The translations under genes and the position numbers were made by a program. The notes beneath the pieces were generated by a model. The model was given only the letters and a program-made list of their open reading frames with translations. It searched no databases and had not been told where the DNA came from. This document shows positions 27,793-36,403 of a stretch of 64,000 nucleotides of DNA, piece after piece (positions within the stretch are counted from its first letter, which is position 1; each line of letters opens with the position of its first letter). This DNA comes from Marivita sp. GX14005 (lineage in GTDB: Bacteria > Pseudomonadota > Alphaproteobacteria > Rhodobacterales > Rhodobacteraceae): positions 310,001-374,000 of the forward strand of contig NZ_JAMCCQ010000005.1 of NCBI RefSeq assembly GCF_023370775.1. Reading direction: 5' to 3'.

Positions 27793-27812
27793 AGAGGGTT
27801 GCGCTATCGGTC

Positions 27813-27876
27813 CCGGCTTCTTTGGGCGTCAAATACCTTGGGGGTGAGGCCGCAGGCCGAGGGGGCAACGCCCCCT
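27813..27876 (-). repeat. Intergenic hairpin-TATTT module, copy E (inverted)
   Basis: On the minus strand this reads hairpin AGGGGGC-GTT-GCCCCCT, then a GGCC-rich insert, then ACCCCCAAGGTATTT and CCCAAAGAAGCCG. It faces copy D across 20 bp, so the 218-bp gap between cysE and the SYLF lipoprotein is almost entirely repeat. Confidence 0.7.
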
Positions 27877-27904
27877 TTCGCGGCCGCGAGGCCGCGTTCT
27901 TGGC

Positions 27905-28462
27905 TCAGGGGATGATCCGGGTGTACTTCACCCCTTCGAGCGTCGCGCCGATGCGCAAACCGGCCTGGCCGAAGATGACCGCGATGACGGGGGCGAGCGA
28001 TGTCGTGGTCTCTGCCGCCAGCGTCTCGCCGCCTTCGGGGATGGCGTATTCGATATTCGCGCCGGCGGCCCAGCCGGGCGAGCGGCGGAAGTTCATCAGG
28101 GCATCCTGCGTCATGAAGAATAGAACATGCGCGTATTGCTGGGCTCCGATCTGGAGCCCGGCGCTGGCCTTGGCAGTGGAATAGTAATCGACCGTCACGC
28201 CTCCGACGCGCAGCGCGCCGCGGCCGAAGGCGCCGCCGAGGCCGAGACCGGCTTCGGTCACCAGCGGCATGACCAGCATGCCGGCCGCGTCGTCGGCCAG
28301 TTTCCGCGTGCCCGGAAAGCGGCGATACATTTCGGCGAGCGTCGCGTCGACGCGCGCATCGATGCGCGGCCCGCCGGTGCCGCCGACTCCGTTGTTGCAG
28401 CCCGCCAGAAGGGCGGTGCCGCCCAGCGCGAGAACCATCTCGCGTCGTGTCAGGAATGTCAT
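27905..28462 (-). CDS. SYLF/YSC84-domain lipoprotein
   Basis: This 185-residue precursor has a twin-arginine-like MTFLTRREMVLALGGTALLAGC start that ends in a lipobox (LLAGC), so it should be lipid-anchored. The mature region carries LADDAAGMLVMPLVTEAGLGLGGAFGRGALRVGG and YAHVLFFMTQDALMNF. These fit the SYLF (YSC84-related) lipid-binding domain: a buried Gly-rich core and SAGLQIGAQ. Bacterial members sit in the envelope and have no settled function. The longer ORF start is upstream of the signal and was not used. Confidence 0.8.
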   Translation of the reverse strand: MTFLTRREMVLALGGTALLAGCNNGVGGTGGPRIDARVDATLAEMYRRFPGTRKLADDAAGMLVMPLVTEAGLGLGGAFGRGALRVGGVTVDYYSTAKASAGLQIGAQQYAHVLFFMTQDALMNFRRSPGWAAGANIEYAIPEGGETLAAETTTSLAPVIAVIFGQAGLRIGATLEGVKYTRIIP

Positions 28463-28580
28463 CTGTCTGCTCTTTTCATGCCGATGCCTTTGAAACCCGG
28501 TCGTGACGCCGGTTGGAGGTGAGCATAGCAAGCTTCCGCCGATCTGTCACCAGAGATTGTGGCCGCTCGGCGATGGGCTG

Positions 28581-29579
28581 CTAGCCGTTGAGGATACGTG
28601 CCGCCTGCGGCGCGAAATAGGTGAGCACCCCGTCGCATCCGGCGCGTTTGAACGCCATCAGGCTTTCGAGCATCACCCGATCGCCATCGAGCCAGCCGCG
28701 TTCCGCCGCACCGGCGAGCATCGCGTATTCGCCGGAGACCTGATAGGCGAAGGTCGGCACCGCAAAGCTGTCCTTCGCGCGGCGGCAGATGTCGAGATAG
28801 GGCATGCCGGGCTTGATCATCACCATGTCCGCGCCTTCGGCCAGATCGCGCGCGATCATGCGCATCGCCTCATCGGAATTTGCCGGGTCCATCTGATAGC
28901 CTTTCTTGTCGCCTTTCAAAGCGCCGGACGCGCCGACCGCGTCGCGGAAGGGGCCGTAGAAGGCGCTGGCATATTTCGCCGCATAGCTGAGGATCGCGAC
29001 GTTTTGAAACCCCTCGCCTTCGAGTGCGTCGCGCATGGCGGCGATGCGGCTATCCATCATGTCGGAGGGGCCGATGATATCGGCGCCCGCGCGGGCCTGG
29101 CTGAGCGTCTGTTTCACCAGCGCATCGACGGTGCGGTCATTGACGATATAACCATCCTTGACGAAGCCGTCATGGCCGAGGCTGTTATAGGGGTCGAGCG
29201 CCACATCGGTCATCACCAGCATGTCCGGCACCGCGTCCTTGATCGCGCGGGTCGCGCGGTTCGACAGGTTGTCGGGGTTCCAGGCTTCGGCGCAATCCTC
29301 GGTCTTTTTCTCTTCGTCCGTATAGGGAAAGAGGCAAATCGCGGGGATGCCGAGCGCATGCGCCTCGCGCGCGGCCTGGGCCACCTTGTCCACCGACCGG
29401 CGCACCACCCCCGGCATGGAGGGCACCGGCTCCTCGATCCCCTCGCCATCGCGCACGAAGACCGGCCAGATGAAATCTTCGGGGCCGAGGCTGGTTTCGC
29501 GCACAAGTGCGCGCAGCCCTTCGGTGCGGCGCAGGCGGCGGGGGCGGTGAGCGGGGAAGGTGGGTGTCATCGGGCGCAT
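28581..29579 (-). CDS. hemB: Delta-aminolevulinic acid dehydratase (porphobilinogen synthase)
   Basis: This 332-residue enzyme joins two 5-aminolevulinate molecules to porphobilinogen for heme, B12 and, if present, bacteriochlorophyll. Schiff-base lysines are in ILSYAAKYASAFYGPFRDA and DMVMIKPGMPYLD. The metal loop reads MTDVALDPYNSLGHDGFV, with Asp where zinc enzymes have Cys, so it belongs to the magnesium-type group. A second ATG three codons downstream is an alternative start. It lies alone, 118 bp from the SYLF lipoprotein start. Confidence 0.95.
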   Translation of the reverse strand: MRPMTPTFPAHRPRRLRRTEGLRALVRETSLGPEDFIWPVFVRDGEGIEEPVPSMPGVVRRSVDKVAQAAREAHALGIPAICLFPYTDEEKKTEDCAEAWNPDNLSNRATRAIKDAVPDMLVMTDVALDPYNSLGHDGFVKDGYIVNDRTVDALVKQTLSQARAGADIIGPSDMMDSRIAAMRDALEGEGFQNVAILSYAAKYASAFYGPFRDAVGASGALKGDKKGYQMDPANSDEAMRMIARDLAEGADMVMIKPGMPYLDICRRAKDSFAVPTFAYQVSGEYAMLAGAAERGWLDGDRVMLESLMAFKRAGCDGVLTYFAPQAARILNG

Positions 29580-29667
29580 CTGTCGAACCTGTCAAGCCTC
29601 GGGTCAGCCCCGGTGATGCACCCATGCCGCGCGCATGTCCAGAGGCGCGCGGCAGGCTCCGTTCGGC

Positions 29668-30609
29668 TCAGACCAGGGCGCCATCGCGCATCACGATCGG
29701 CTCGGGCGCGGCGCGGTGGCCGAGGTGGTCCGGCCGGGGCGCTTTCGCCGCGAAAGGCTCGGTCAGCGCGTTCGACACCGCGTTATAGACGAAAAACGCG
29801 TTGGAGCGCGGATCGGGGGTGATATTGCCGTTCGAGCCGTGGATCGTGTTGCAATCGAACAGGACCAGCGTGCCGGCCGGGCCTTCGGCATCGGTGATGC
29901 CATGCCGCTCGGCCAGTTTGCGCAGCGCGTCCTGCGAGGGCGTGCCGATCTCCTGCTTTTGCAGCGAGCTTTCGTGATTGGCCTCCGGCGTCTCGCCCTG
30001 GCAGGAAATGAAACTCTTGTGCGAGCCGGGCATCAGCATCAACGCGCCGTTGTGGGCGCGGTTGTCGGTCAGCAGAAGCGAGGCCGAAACGGCGCGCATC
30101 CGGGGCATGCCGTCCTCGGCGTGCCAGGTTTCGAAATCCGAATGCCAGTAGAATTCCTTGCCGGTGAAGCCCGGTTTGTAGTTCAGGCGGCTCTGGTGGA
30201 TATAGACCTCGTCCCCCAGGAGAAAGCGGGCAATCCCCGCCAGACGCGCATCGCGCGACAGCCGCTCCATCAGGTCGTGATGCGTTTCGAGGTTGAACAC
30301 CGTGCGCACGGCGTCGGAACCGGGTTCGGTCACCACCTCATCCGAGGCGCTGCCCGCCAGATCGCGGCGCAGCGCGGCGGCGGTGTCGATCAGGGCGCGG
30401 ATCTCGGCGTCCGAGAACATATCCTTCAGCACCAGAAACCCGTCCCGCTCGAACGCCTCTGCCTGGTCGCGCGTGATCGGTGCCTTTTCGGTCCAATCCT
30501 GCCAGAGCACGGGATCGCGGCGCTCCTGCCAGCTTTCGCGGTCGGGGCGGCGCGTGGGGTAGAGATCGGACGTTGCGGCGTGATCCTGCGGCGTGTGTTC
30601 GAGTGGCAT
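29668..30609 (-). CDS. ectD: Ectoine hydroxylase
   Basis: This 313-residue Fe(II)/2-oxoglutarate dioxygenase turns ectoine into 5-hydroxyectoine. The EctD signature FYWHSDFETWHAEDGMP (residues 153-169) provides the iron ligands His156 and Asp158, with His257 in NTIHGSNGN as the third. LMPGSHKSFISCQGETP is also diagnostic. The N-terminus (SDLYPTR) is typical of EctD. AGGAGA precedes the ATG. No ectA, ectB, ectC or ask_ect is adjacent; usually ectD ends that operon. The flanking genes are hemB and a membrane protein. Confidence 0.93.
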   Translation of the reverse strand: MPLEHTPQDHAATSDLYPTRRPDRESWQERRDPVLWQDWTEKAPITRDQAEAFERDGFLVLKDMFSDAEIRALIDTAAALRRDLAGSASDEVVTEPGSDAVRTVFNLETHHDLMERLSRDARLAGIARFLLGDEVYIHQSRLNYKPGFTGKEFYWHSDFETWHAEDGMPRMRAVSASLLLTDNRAHNGALMLMPGSHKSFISCQGETPEANHESSLQKQEIGTPSQDALRKLAERHGITDAEGPAGTLVLFDCNTIHGSNGNITPDPRSNAFFVYNAVSNALTEPFAAKAPRPDHLGHRAAPEPIVMRDGALV

Positions 30610-30777
30610 GAAGGTCTCCTCTCATCTTGGTTGCCAGTGATCAATGTGGAGAAAATGCGCGAGGCGCAGACCGGTTCCTGTTGGGCGCGGGAAACACATC
30701 CTGCCGGAACGGGCGCGGGGTCTGGGCAAGCCGCGACGGGCAGGCTAGAGAGGGCGGACGCACAAGAGGACAGCGCA

Positions 30778-31305
30778 TTGGATTGGTACGACACCGTCTT
30801 TGAAATGATTGATATGCGGTCCTTTTCCAATCTCTGGTTCTGGATCGCGCTGGCCGTCGTCTGGTCATCGGCGAGCCATTGGATCCTCGGCGTGCCCTAT
30901 GACATGATCGCCCGCGCGCGGCGGCGGGGCGGGCAGGCCTCCGAGGATCTGGTCGCGATGCTGCGCATCACCACGGGCCGGCTTCTCTACATCGCCGATG
31001 AGGCAGGGATCTGGATCGTCGCGGGGGGCACCTTCCTGCTGACCGGTTGCGCCGTTCTGGGCTGGGGCTATGCGGTGGAATTCGCGCAGGCGCTCTTTCT
31101 GCTGGGCTTTCCGATGTCGATCGTGGGCCTGCTCAGCCTGCGCGCGGCTCGGGCACTGCATACGCGCGATCACGATCTGGACGCGGTGTTCCGGCGGCTG
31201 GCCTGGCACCGTCTGACGATCCAGATCATCGGCATGATCTCGATATTCGTCACCGCGCTCTGGGGGATGTATCAAAACATGAATATCGGCGTGCTGGGCG
31301 GTTGA
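30778..31305 (+). CDS. Membrane protein annotated elsewhere as component of SufBCD complex
   Basis: This 175-residue protein starts at a TTG (30778) with AAGAGGA seven bases upstream, giving MDWYDTVFEMIDMRSFSNLWFWIALAVVW. Four hydrophobic segments are visible (about 20-37, 75-95, 100-120 and 150-170), so it is an inner-membrane protein. Close roseobacter relatives carry the label component of SufBCD complex, but nothing in the sequence shows an Fe-S role and no suf gene is near. It is divergent from ectD and 33 bp upstream of mfd. Confidence 0.7.
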   Translation: MDWYDTVFEMIDMRSFSNLWFWIALAVVWSSASHWILGVPYDMIARARRRGGQASEDLVAMLRITTGRLLYIADEAGIWIVAGGTFLLTGCAVLGWGYAVEFAQALFLLGFPMSIVGLLSLRAARALHTRDHDLDAVFRRLAWHRLTIQIIGMISIFVTALWGMYQNMNIGVLGG

Positions 31306-31338
31306 CGCAGCGCGCGGCGCGGGCCACATGAGCCTGCT

Positions 31339-34300
31339 ATGAGCACATCCAAGCACATCACCATGGGCGGCGCCCCCGAAGGGTTCGACGCGCATCTGGT
31401 CCTGGCCGAGGCGGAGACATCCGGCGGCGCGGTCTGTCATATCGCGCGCGACGACCGCCGGCTTGCCCAGATGCAGACCGCGTTGCGGAACTGGGCGCCG
31501 GACATGCCGGTCTTCACCTTTCCGGCCTGGGATTGCCTGCCTTACGATCGCGTCTCGCCCAATCCCGACATTTCGGCGGCGCGGATGGCGACGCTGGCGG
31601 CGCTGACTCATGCGATGCCCGAGCGGTATGTTCTGCTCACGACGATGAACGCGGCCACTCAGCGTCTGCCCGCCCGCGACGTGCTGCGCGAGGCGGCGTT
31701 CACCGCGCGGGTCGGCCAGCGCGTGGATGAAGAAGCGTTGCGCAGCTTCCTCGTGCGCATGGGGTTTTCGCAATCGCCCACGGTGATGGAGCCGGGCGAC
31801 TATGCCATTCGCGGCGGCATCATCGATATTTATCCGCCGGGCGAGGGCGGTCCGGTGCGGCTCGATTTCTTCGGCGACGTGCTCGATGGCGCGCGCCGTT
31901 TCGATCCGGCGACGCAGCGGACGACGGAAAAGCTCGATCTGGTGGAGCTGGCGCCGGTCTCCGAGGTGATCCTCGACGAGGCCGCGATTACCCGGTTCCG
32001 GCAGAATTACCGCATCGAGTTCGGCGCGGCGGGCAGCGACGATCCGCTTTACGAAGCGGTCAGCGCGGGACGCAAGCAGCAGGGGATGGAGCATTGGCTG
32101 CCGTTCTTTCACGACACGCTGGAGACGCTTTTCGATTACCTGCCGGGCGTTCCGGTCACGCAGGACGATCAGGTCACGCCAGCGCGGCTGTCGCGTTGGG
32201 AGGGGATCGTCGATCAATACGAGACACGCAAGGCGGCGCTGGCGCAGAAATCGAAGATGGACAGCGTCTACAAGCCGGTGCCGCCCAAGCAGCTTTATCT
32301 TGACGACGCGGCCTGGGAGGCCGCCATCGCGGGAAGGCGCGTGGTGCAGTTCCATCCGCTGCCGCAATCCTCCGGCCCCGGCGTCGTGGATGCCGGCGGA
32401 CGCATCGGGCGCAGCTTCGCGCCCGAGCGGCAGCAGGAAAGCATCAGCCTTTTCAGCGCGCTGGCGGATCATGTGCGCAAGAAACTTCAAGGCGGACCGG
32501 TCGTCATCGCGTCCTATTCGGATGGCGCGCGGGAACGGCTTTCCGGGCTGATCGAGGATGAGGGGCTGGCCGAGACGATCCCGATCCGCGATCTCACCCG
32601 CGTCGGCAAGCGCGGGCTGCACCTGACCGTCTGGCCGCTGGAGCAGGGATTCGAGGCACCCTGGGGCGAGGGCCGCGTGACCGTCATCTCCGAGCAGGAT
32701 GTGCTTGGCGACCGGCTGATCCGCTCGACCAAAAAGCGCCGCAAGGCCGAGAATTTCCTGACCGAAACGCAATCGCTGTCTCCGGGCGATCTGGTGGTGC
32801 ATGTCGATCACGGTATCGGGCGTTATCTGGGGCTCGAGGTCATCACCGCAGCCGGGGCTGCGCATGAATGCCTGCTGCTGGAATATGCCGAAGGTGCAAG
32901 GCTTTACCTACCGGTTGAGAATATCGAGCTGCTGTCGAAATACGGCCATGAGGAAGGCTTGCTCGACAAGCTGGGCGGCGGTGCGTGGCAGGCCAAGAAG
33001 GCGCGGCTGAAGGAGCGGATCCGCGAGATGGCGGACAAGCTCATCCGCGTGGCCGCCGAACGCGCGCTGCGCAAGGCGCCGATCATCGATCCGCCGCCCG
33101 GCGCGTGGGACGCGTTTTCGGCGCGTTTCCCCTATCAGGAAACCGACGACCAGCTGCGCGCCATCGAGGACGTGATGACCGACATGCAGTCCGGCCAGCC
33201 GATGGACCGGCTGATCTGCGGCGATGTGGGCTTCGGCAAGACCGAAGTGGCGATGCGTGCCGCTTTCGTCGCCGCCATGTCCGGTGTGCAGGTCGCTGTG
33301 ATCGCGCCGACGACGCTTCTGGCGCGGCAACATTACAAGAGCTTTGCGGACCGTTTCCGGGGCTTCCCGCTCGAAGTGCGCCCGCTCTCGCGCTTCGTGC
33401 CGGCCAAGGAGGCACAGGCGACCCGCGACGGGCTGGCGCGCGGGACGGTGGATATCGTCATCGGCACCCATGCGCTTCTGGCCAAGGGGATCCGGTTCCA
33501 GAATCTCGGCCTTCTGGTGATCGACGAGGAACAGCATTTCGGCGTCAGCCACAAGGAACGGCTGAAACAGCTGCGCACCGACATTCACGTGCTCACCCTG
33601 ACGGCCACGCCGATCCCGCGCACGCTGCAACTGTCGCTCTCGGGCGTTCGCGATCTGTCGATCATCGGAACGCCGCCCGTGGACCGGCTGTCGATCCGCA
33701 CCTATGTCAGCGAATTCGACGCGATCACCATCCGCGAGGCGCTGTTGCGCGAGCATTATCGCGGCGGGCAGAGCTTCTATGTCGTCCCGCGCATCAGCGA
33801 TCTGCCCGAGATCGAGGAGTTCCTGAAGGAGCAGGTGCCGGAGCTGAGCTACGTGGTGGCGCATGGGCAGATGGCGGCGGGTGAACTCGATACCCGGATG
33901 AACGCCTTCTACGACGGCAAATACGATGTGCTTCTGGCGACGACCATCGTCGAGTCGGGCCTCGATATCCCCACCGCGAACACGATGATCGTGCATCGCG
34001 CCGATATGTTCGGGCTCAGCCAGCTTTACCAGATCCGCGGCCGGGTCGGGCGCTCCAAGACGCGCGCCTATGCGTATCTGACGACGAAACCGCGCGCGAA
34101 GCTGACGCCCAGCGCCGAAAAGCGCCTGCGCGTGCTCGGCAGTCTCGATACGCTCGGCGCGGGCTTCACGCTGGCCAGCCAGGATCTCGACATTCGCGGC
34201 GCGGGCAACCTGCTGGGCGACGAGCAGTCGGGCCAGATGCGTGATGTGGGGTATGAGCTTTACCAATCCATGCTCGAAGAGGCGATCGCCAAGATCCGCT

Positions 34301-34812
34301 CGGGCGAGATGGAAGGGCTGTCGGAGGCCGATGACCAATGGGCGCCGCAGATCAATCTCGGCGTGCCGGTGCTGATCCCCGAGGATTACGTGCCCGATCT
34401 CGACGTGCGGCTGGGGCTTTACCGGCGTCTGTCCTCGCTCACCACGAAGGTGGAGCTTGAGGGCTTTGCCGCGGAGTTGATCGACCGCTTCGGCAAGTTG
34501 CCCAAGGAGGTCAATACGCTGCTTCTGGTCGTGCGTATCAAGGCGATGTGCAAACGCGCAGGGATCGCCAAGCTCGATGGCGGGCCGAAAGGCGCGACGA
34601 TCCAGTTCCACAACGACAAGTTCGCCTCGCCCGAGGGGCTGGTGGATTTCATCAAGGATCAGAAAGGGCTGGCCAAGGTCAAGGACAACAAGATCGTCGT
34701 CCGCCGCGACTGGAAAAAGGACAGCGACAAGATCAATGGCGCCTTCGCCATCGCGCAGGATCTGGCGAAGAAGCTCAAGGAGGCCGAGCCGAAGAAACGC
34801 GCCAAGGTCTGA
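31339..34812 (+). CDS. mfd: Transcription-repair coupling factor
   Basis: This 1157-residue translocase removes RNA polymerase stalled at lesions and recruits UvrA. The N-terminal UvrB-like module is about 1-450. The CarD-type RNA polymerase interaction domain is near 480-550 (SPGDLVVHVDHGIGRYLGL). The RecG-like motor has Walker A GDVGFGKTEVAM (about 627) and DEEQ box IDEEQHFGVSHK (about 726), plus TATPIPRTLQLS. The C-terminal D7/TRCF domain begins near 1000 (VPVLIPEDYVPDLDVRLGLYRRL). Full length. Confidence 0.97.
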   Translation: MSTSKHITMGGAPEGFDAHLVLAEAETSGGAVCHIARDDRRLAQMQTALRNWAPDMPVFTFPAWDCLPYDRVSPNPDISAARMATLAALTHAMPERYVLLTTMNAATQRLPARDVLREAAFTARVGQRVDEEALRSFLVRMGFSQSPTVMEPGDYAIRGGIIDIYPPGEGGPVRLDFFGDVLDGARRFDPATQRTTEKLDLVELAPVSEVILDEAAITRFRQNYRIEFGAAGSDDPLYEAVSAGRKQQGMEHWLPFFHDTLETLFDYLPGVPVTQDDQVTPARLSRWEGIVDQYETRKAALAQKSKMDSVYKPVPPKQLYLDDAAWEAAIAGRRVVQFHPLPQSSGPGVVDAGGRIGRSFAPERQQESISLFSALADHVRKKLQGGPVVIASYSDGARERLSGLIEDEGLAETIPIRDLTRVGKRGLHLTVWPLEQGFEAPWGEGRVTVISEQDVLGDRLIRSTKKRRKAENFLTETQSLSPGDLVVHVDHGIGRYLGLEVITAAGAAHECLLLEYAEGARLYLPVENIELLSKYGHEEGLLDKLGGGAWQAKKARLKERIREMADKLIRVAAERALRKAPIIDPPPGAWDAFSARFPYQETDDQLRAIEDVMTDMQSGQPMDRLICGDVGFGKTEVAMRAAFVAAMSGVQVAVIAPTTLLARQHYKSFADRFRGFPLEVRPLSRFVPAKEAQATRDGLARGTVDIVIGTHALLAKGIRFQNLGLLVIDEEQHFGVSHKERLKQLRTDIHVLTLTATPIPRTLQLSLSGVRDLSIIGTPPVDRLSIRTYVSEFDAITIREALLREHYRGGQSFYVVPRISDLPEIEEFLKEQVPELSYVVAHGQMAAGELDTRMNAFYDGKYDVLLATTIVESGLDIPTANTMIVHRADMFGLSQLYQIRGRVGRSKTRAYAYLTTKPRAKLTPSAEKRLRVLGSLDTLGAGFTLASQDLDIRGAGNLLGDEQSGQMRDVGYELYQSMLEEAIAKIRSGEMEGLSEADDQWAPQINLGVPVLIPEDYVPDLDVRLGLYRRLSSLTTKVELEGFAAELIDRFGKLPKEVNTLLLVVRIKAMCKRAGIAKLDGGPKGATIQFHNDKFASPEGLVDFIKDQKGLAKVKDNKIVVRRDWKKDSDKINGAFAIAQDLAKKLKEAEPKKRAKV

Positions 34813-34833
34813 CCTGCCGCGCCCCCGCGCGCT

Positions 34834-34858
34834 GGAACAAAACACCCGCGCCTCTGTT
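34834..34858 (+). promoter_or_regulatory. EcfG-type promoter for BON gene
   Basis: GGAAC at 34834-34838 and GTT at 34856-34858 are separated by 17 bases, the spacing of alphaproteobacterial EcfG (general stress sigma) promoters. It lies 33 bp before the BON-protein ATG. The same arrangement occurs at 36360 and 37944. Confidence 0.7.
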
Positions 34859-34890
34859 CAACGGAAATCCCACATGAACAGGAGGATAAA

Positions 34891-35622
34891 ATGGCACGTC
34901 GAGACGACAGAGAGCAGAACCGCCGCCGACACCGCGAGGGCCGGGGCGATTGGAACGAACGCCGCAACATGCGCGGCGGCGACGATTACGGCGATTGGGA
35001 CGACCGTCAAAACTACGGCCGCGACGAGTTCGGCAACGCGCCCTACCGGCGCGACTCGTTCTACGAGGGCTACGGCGCACCGGACGATTTCTACCGCCGG
35101 CGGGGCGAAATGGAAGGCTCCGGCCGGGGCCGCCGCGAACGTTATGGCGGCGCGGGGGGCATGACATATCCTTACGAGGATTCGATGACCCGGCGCCCCT
35201 ATGGCGGCTATGCCGCTCCTTATGGCCGGCGCCGCGACTACGATCGCAGCGATGACGACCGGGGGTTCTTCGAAAAGGCCGGCGACGAAGTGGCATCGTG
35301 GTTCGGCGACGAGGATGCCGAACGCCGCCGCGAGGCCGATCAGCGGGGGCGCGGGCCGCGCAACTACCAGCGTTCCGACAGCCGGATCGAGGAAGACGTG
35401 AACGACCGTCTGACTGACGATTCCTATGTCGATGCGTCCGATATCACGGTTTCGGTCAAGGATTCCGAAGTGACGCTCGACGGGCACGTCACCTCGCGCA
35501 GGGCCAAGCGGCGGGCCGAGGATTGCTGCGACAGCGTGAGCGGTGTCACCCATGTTCAGAACAACCTTCGGGTGAAGCAGCAGGACATGGACTCGACAAG
35601 TTCGGTAACCGGAACAAGTTAA
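34891..35622 (+). CDS. BON-domain protein, stress-associated
   Basis: This 243-residue protein has a long, low-complexity, Arg/Gly/Tyr/Asp-rich N-terminus (about 1-160: MARRDDREQNRRRHREGRGD and GYGAPDDFYRRRGEM). A C-terminal BON domain (about 165-232) contains IEEDVNDRLTDDSYVDASDI, VTLDGHV and GVTHVQNNLRV. BON domains bind phospholipid or envelope components and are common in general-stress regulons. No signal peptide is seen, which is unusual for BON proteins of the OsmY type. AGGAGG precedes the ATG. An EcfG-type promoter lies upstream. Confidence 0.8.
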   Translation: MARRDDREQNRRRHREGRGDWNERRNMRGGDDYGDWDDRQNYGRDEFGNAPYRRDSFYEGYGAPDDFYRRRGEMEGSGRGRRERYGGAGGMTYPYEDSMTRRPYGGYAAPYGRRRDYDRSDDDRGFFEKAGDEVASWFGDEDAERRREADQRGRGPRNYQRSDSRIEEDVNDRLTDDSYVDASDITVSVKDSEVTLDGHVTSRRAKRRAEDCCDSVSGVTHVQNNLRVKQQDMDSTSSVTGTS

Positions 35623-35630
35623 CACGGGCC

Positions 35631-35657
35631 GGGGCGGCGCCCGCCGGGCGCCGCCCC
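35631..35657. terminator. Very stable hairpin after BON gene
   Basis: A perfect 12-bp GC stem (GGGGCGGCGCCC, loop GCC, GGGCGCCGCCCC) follows the BON stop by eight bases. No T-run follows (TCAAACG), so it may be a factor-assisted terminator or a 3' stability hairpin that lets some transcription pass into the next gene. Confidence 0.55.
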
Positions 35658-35682
35658 TCAAACGTAACATCGGGAGGCGCGC

Positions 35683-35952
35683 ATGAGCGAAGCGACGACG
35701 ACAACCGATCACGAGGTGATCCGCAACTGGATCGAGGCGCGTGGAGGCCGGCCCTCCCGTGTGCGCGGAACCGAGGATGGCGGCCTGCTTCGGATCGATT
35801 TCGCACCGCAGGACGACGATCTCGAAGCGATCGATTGGGACACGTTCTTCGAAACTTTCGAGGATCGCAAGCTGGCGTTCCTGCATCAGGATCTGACCGA
35901 GGATGGGCGCACGAGCCGGTTCAACAAGTTCGTGGATCGCGAGGGCGATTGA
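35683..35952 (+). CDS. Small conserved acidic protein of stress locus
   Basis: This 89-residue protein contains HEVIRNWIEARGGRPSRVRGTEDGG, LEAIDWDTFFETFEDRKLAFLHQD and SRFNKFVDREGD. I recognise this as a small family in proteobacteria that is sometimes mislabelled 1,4-alpha-glucan branching enzyme; no such catalytic domain fits in 89 residues. CGGGAGG precedes the ATG. It lies between the BON gene and nepR, so stress-linked expression is inferred. Function unknown. Confidence 0.75.
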   Translation: MSEATTTTDHEVIRNWIEARGGRPSRVRGTEDGGLLRIDFAPQDDDLEAIDWDTFFETFEDRKLAFLHQDLTEDGRTSRFNKFVDREGD

Positions 35953-36151
35953 TCGTTTGCGCCAAAGCCGCCGTGTCACGCGGCCGGTCTTGCGGCGGTG
36001 TCACAGTTGCGCTTTTTCCCGCGCGGCGCGGTTGCACGGTCTTCGGGAAAGGCTTCATACCCGGAAAGTTACATAGTGCTGACGCCGGGTCATGTGATCC
36101 GAGGGTCGGGCGTGCGCCGTATGACATGCAATCGGCTCCAAGGCGGGAAAG

Positions 36152-36343
36152 ATGACGAAACAGCCACCTGATGACGCCCCGCGCGGCCGCGATCCCCTTG
36201 CCGACCGGATTCGCGATCAGATGGCCGCCATCGAGCGGGAGGCGGTGCCGGAGCGACTGGCGGAACTTGCGCGGGAGTTGCAGAGGCTTCTGGCCGAGGA
36301 ACGATCCGGCGACCCGGACCGGCCGCCGCGCGATGACGATTGA
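36152..36343 (+). CDS. nepR: NepR-type anti-sigma factor
   Basis: This 63-residue protein has a disordered N-terminus and a core DRIRDQMAAIEREAVPERLA followed by ELARELQRLL. It matches the two-helix NepR pattern (helix, then xxVPxRLxxLxxxL) that clamps EcfG. In Alphaproteobacteria NepR holds EcfG inactive until phosphorylated PhyR takes NepR away. It lies 60 bp upstream of the sigma gene, the classical order. No promoter with consensus EcfG spacing was found directly upstream; a degenerate GGAAA-N17-GTT lies at 36046-36070. Confidence 0.82.
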   Translation: MTKQPPDDAPRGRDPLADRIRDQMAAIEREAVPERLAELARELQRLLAEERSGDPDRPPRDDD

Positions 36344-36359
36344 TTTTTCTCAACCGCAG

Positions 36360-36384
36360 GGAACGTAACCGCGCAGGCTTCGTT
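36360..36384 (+). promoter_or_regulatory. EcfG-type promoter for ecfG
   Basis: GGAAC (36360-36364), 16 bases, then CGTT (36381-36384) is an exact match to the EcfG consensus. It sits between nepR and ecfG, 20 bp before the sigma-factor ATG, so EcfG appears to activate its own gene. Confidence 0.78.
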
Positions 36385-36403
36385 TTCCGAACGGAGGTGG
36401 GCA

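Noticed and set aside
35611-35636. GGAAC after the BON stop as an EcfG promoter for the 89-residue protein
   Set aside because: No GTT occurs 16-18 bases downstream, and the stable hairpin occupies that position.
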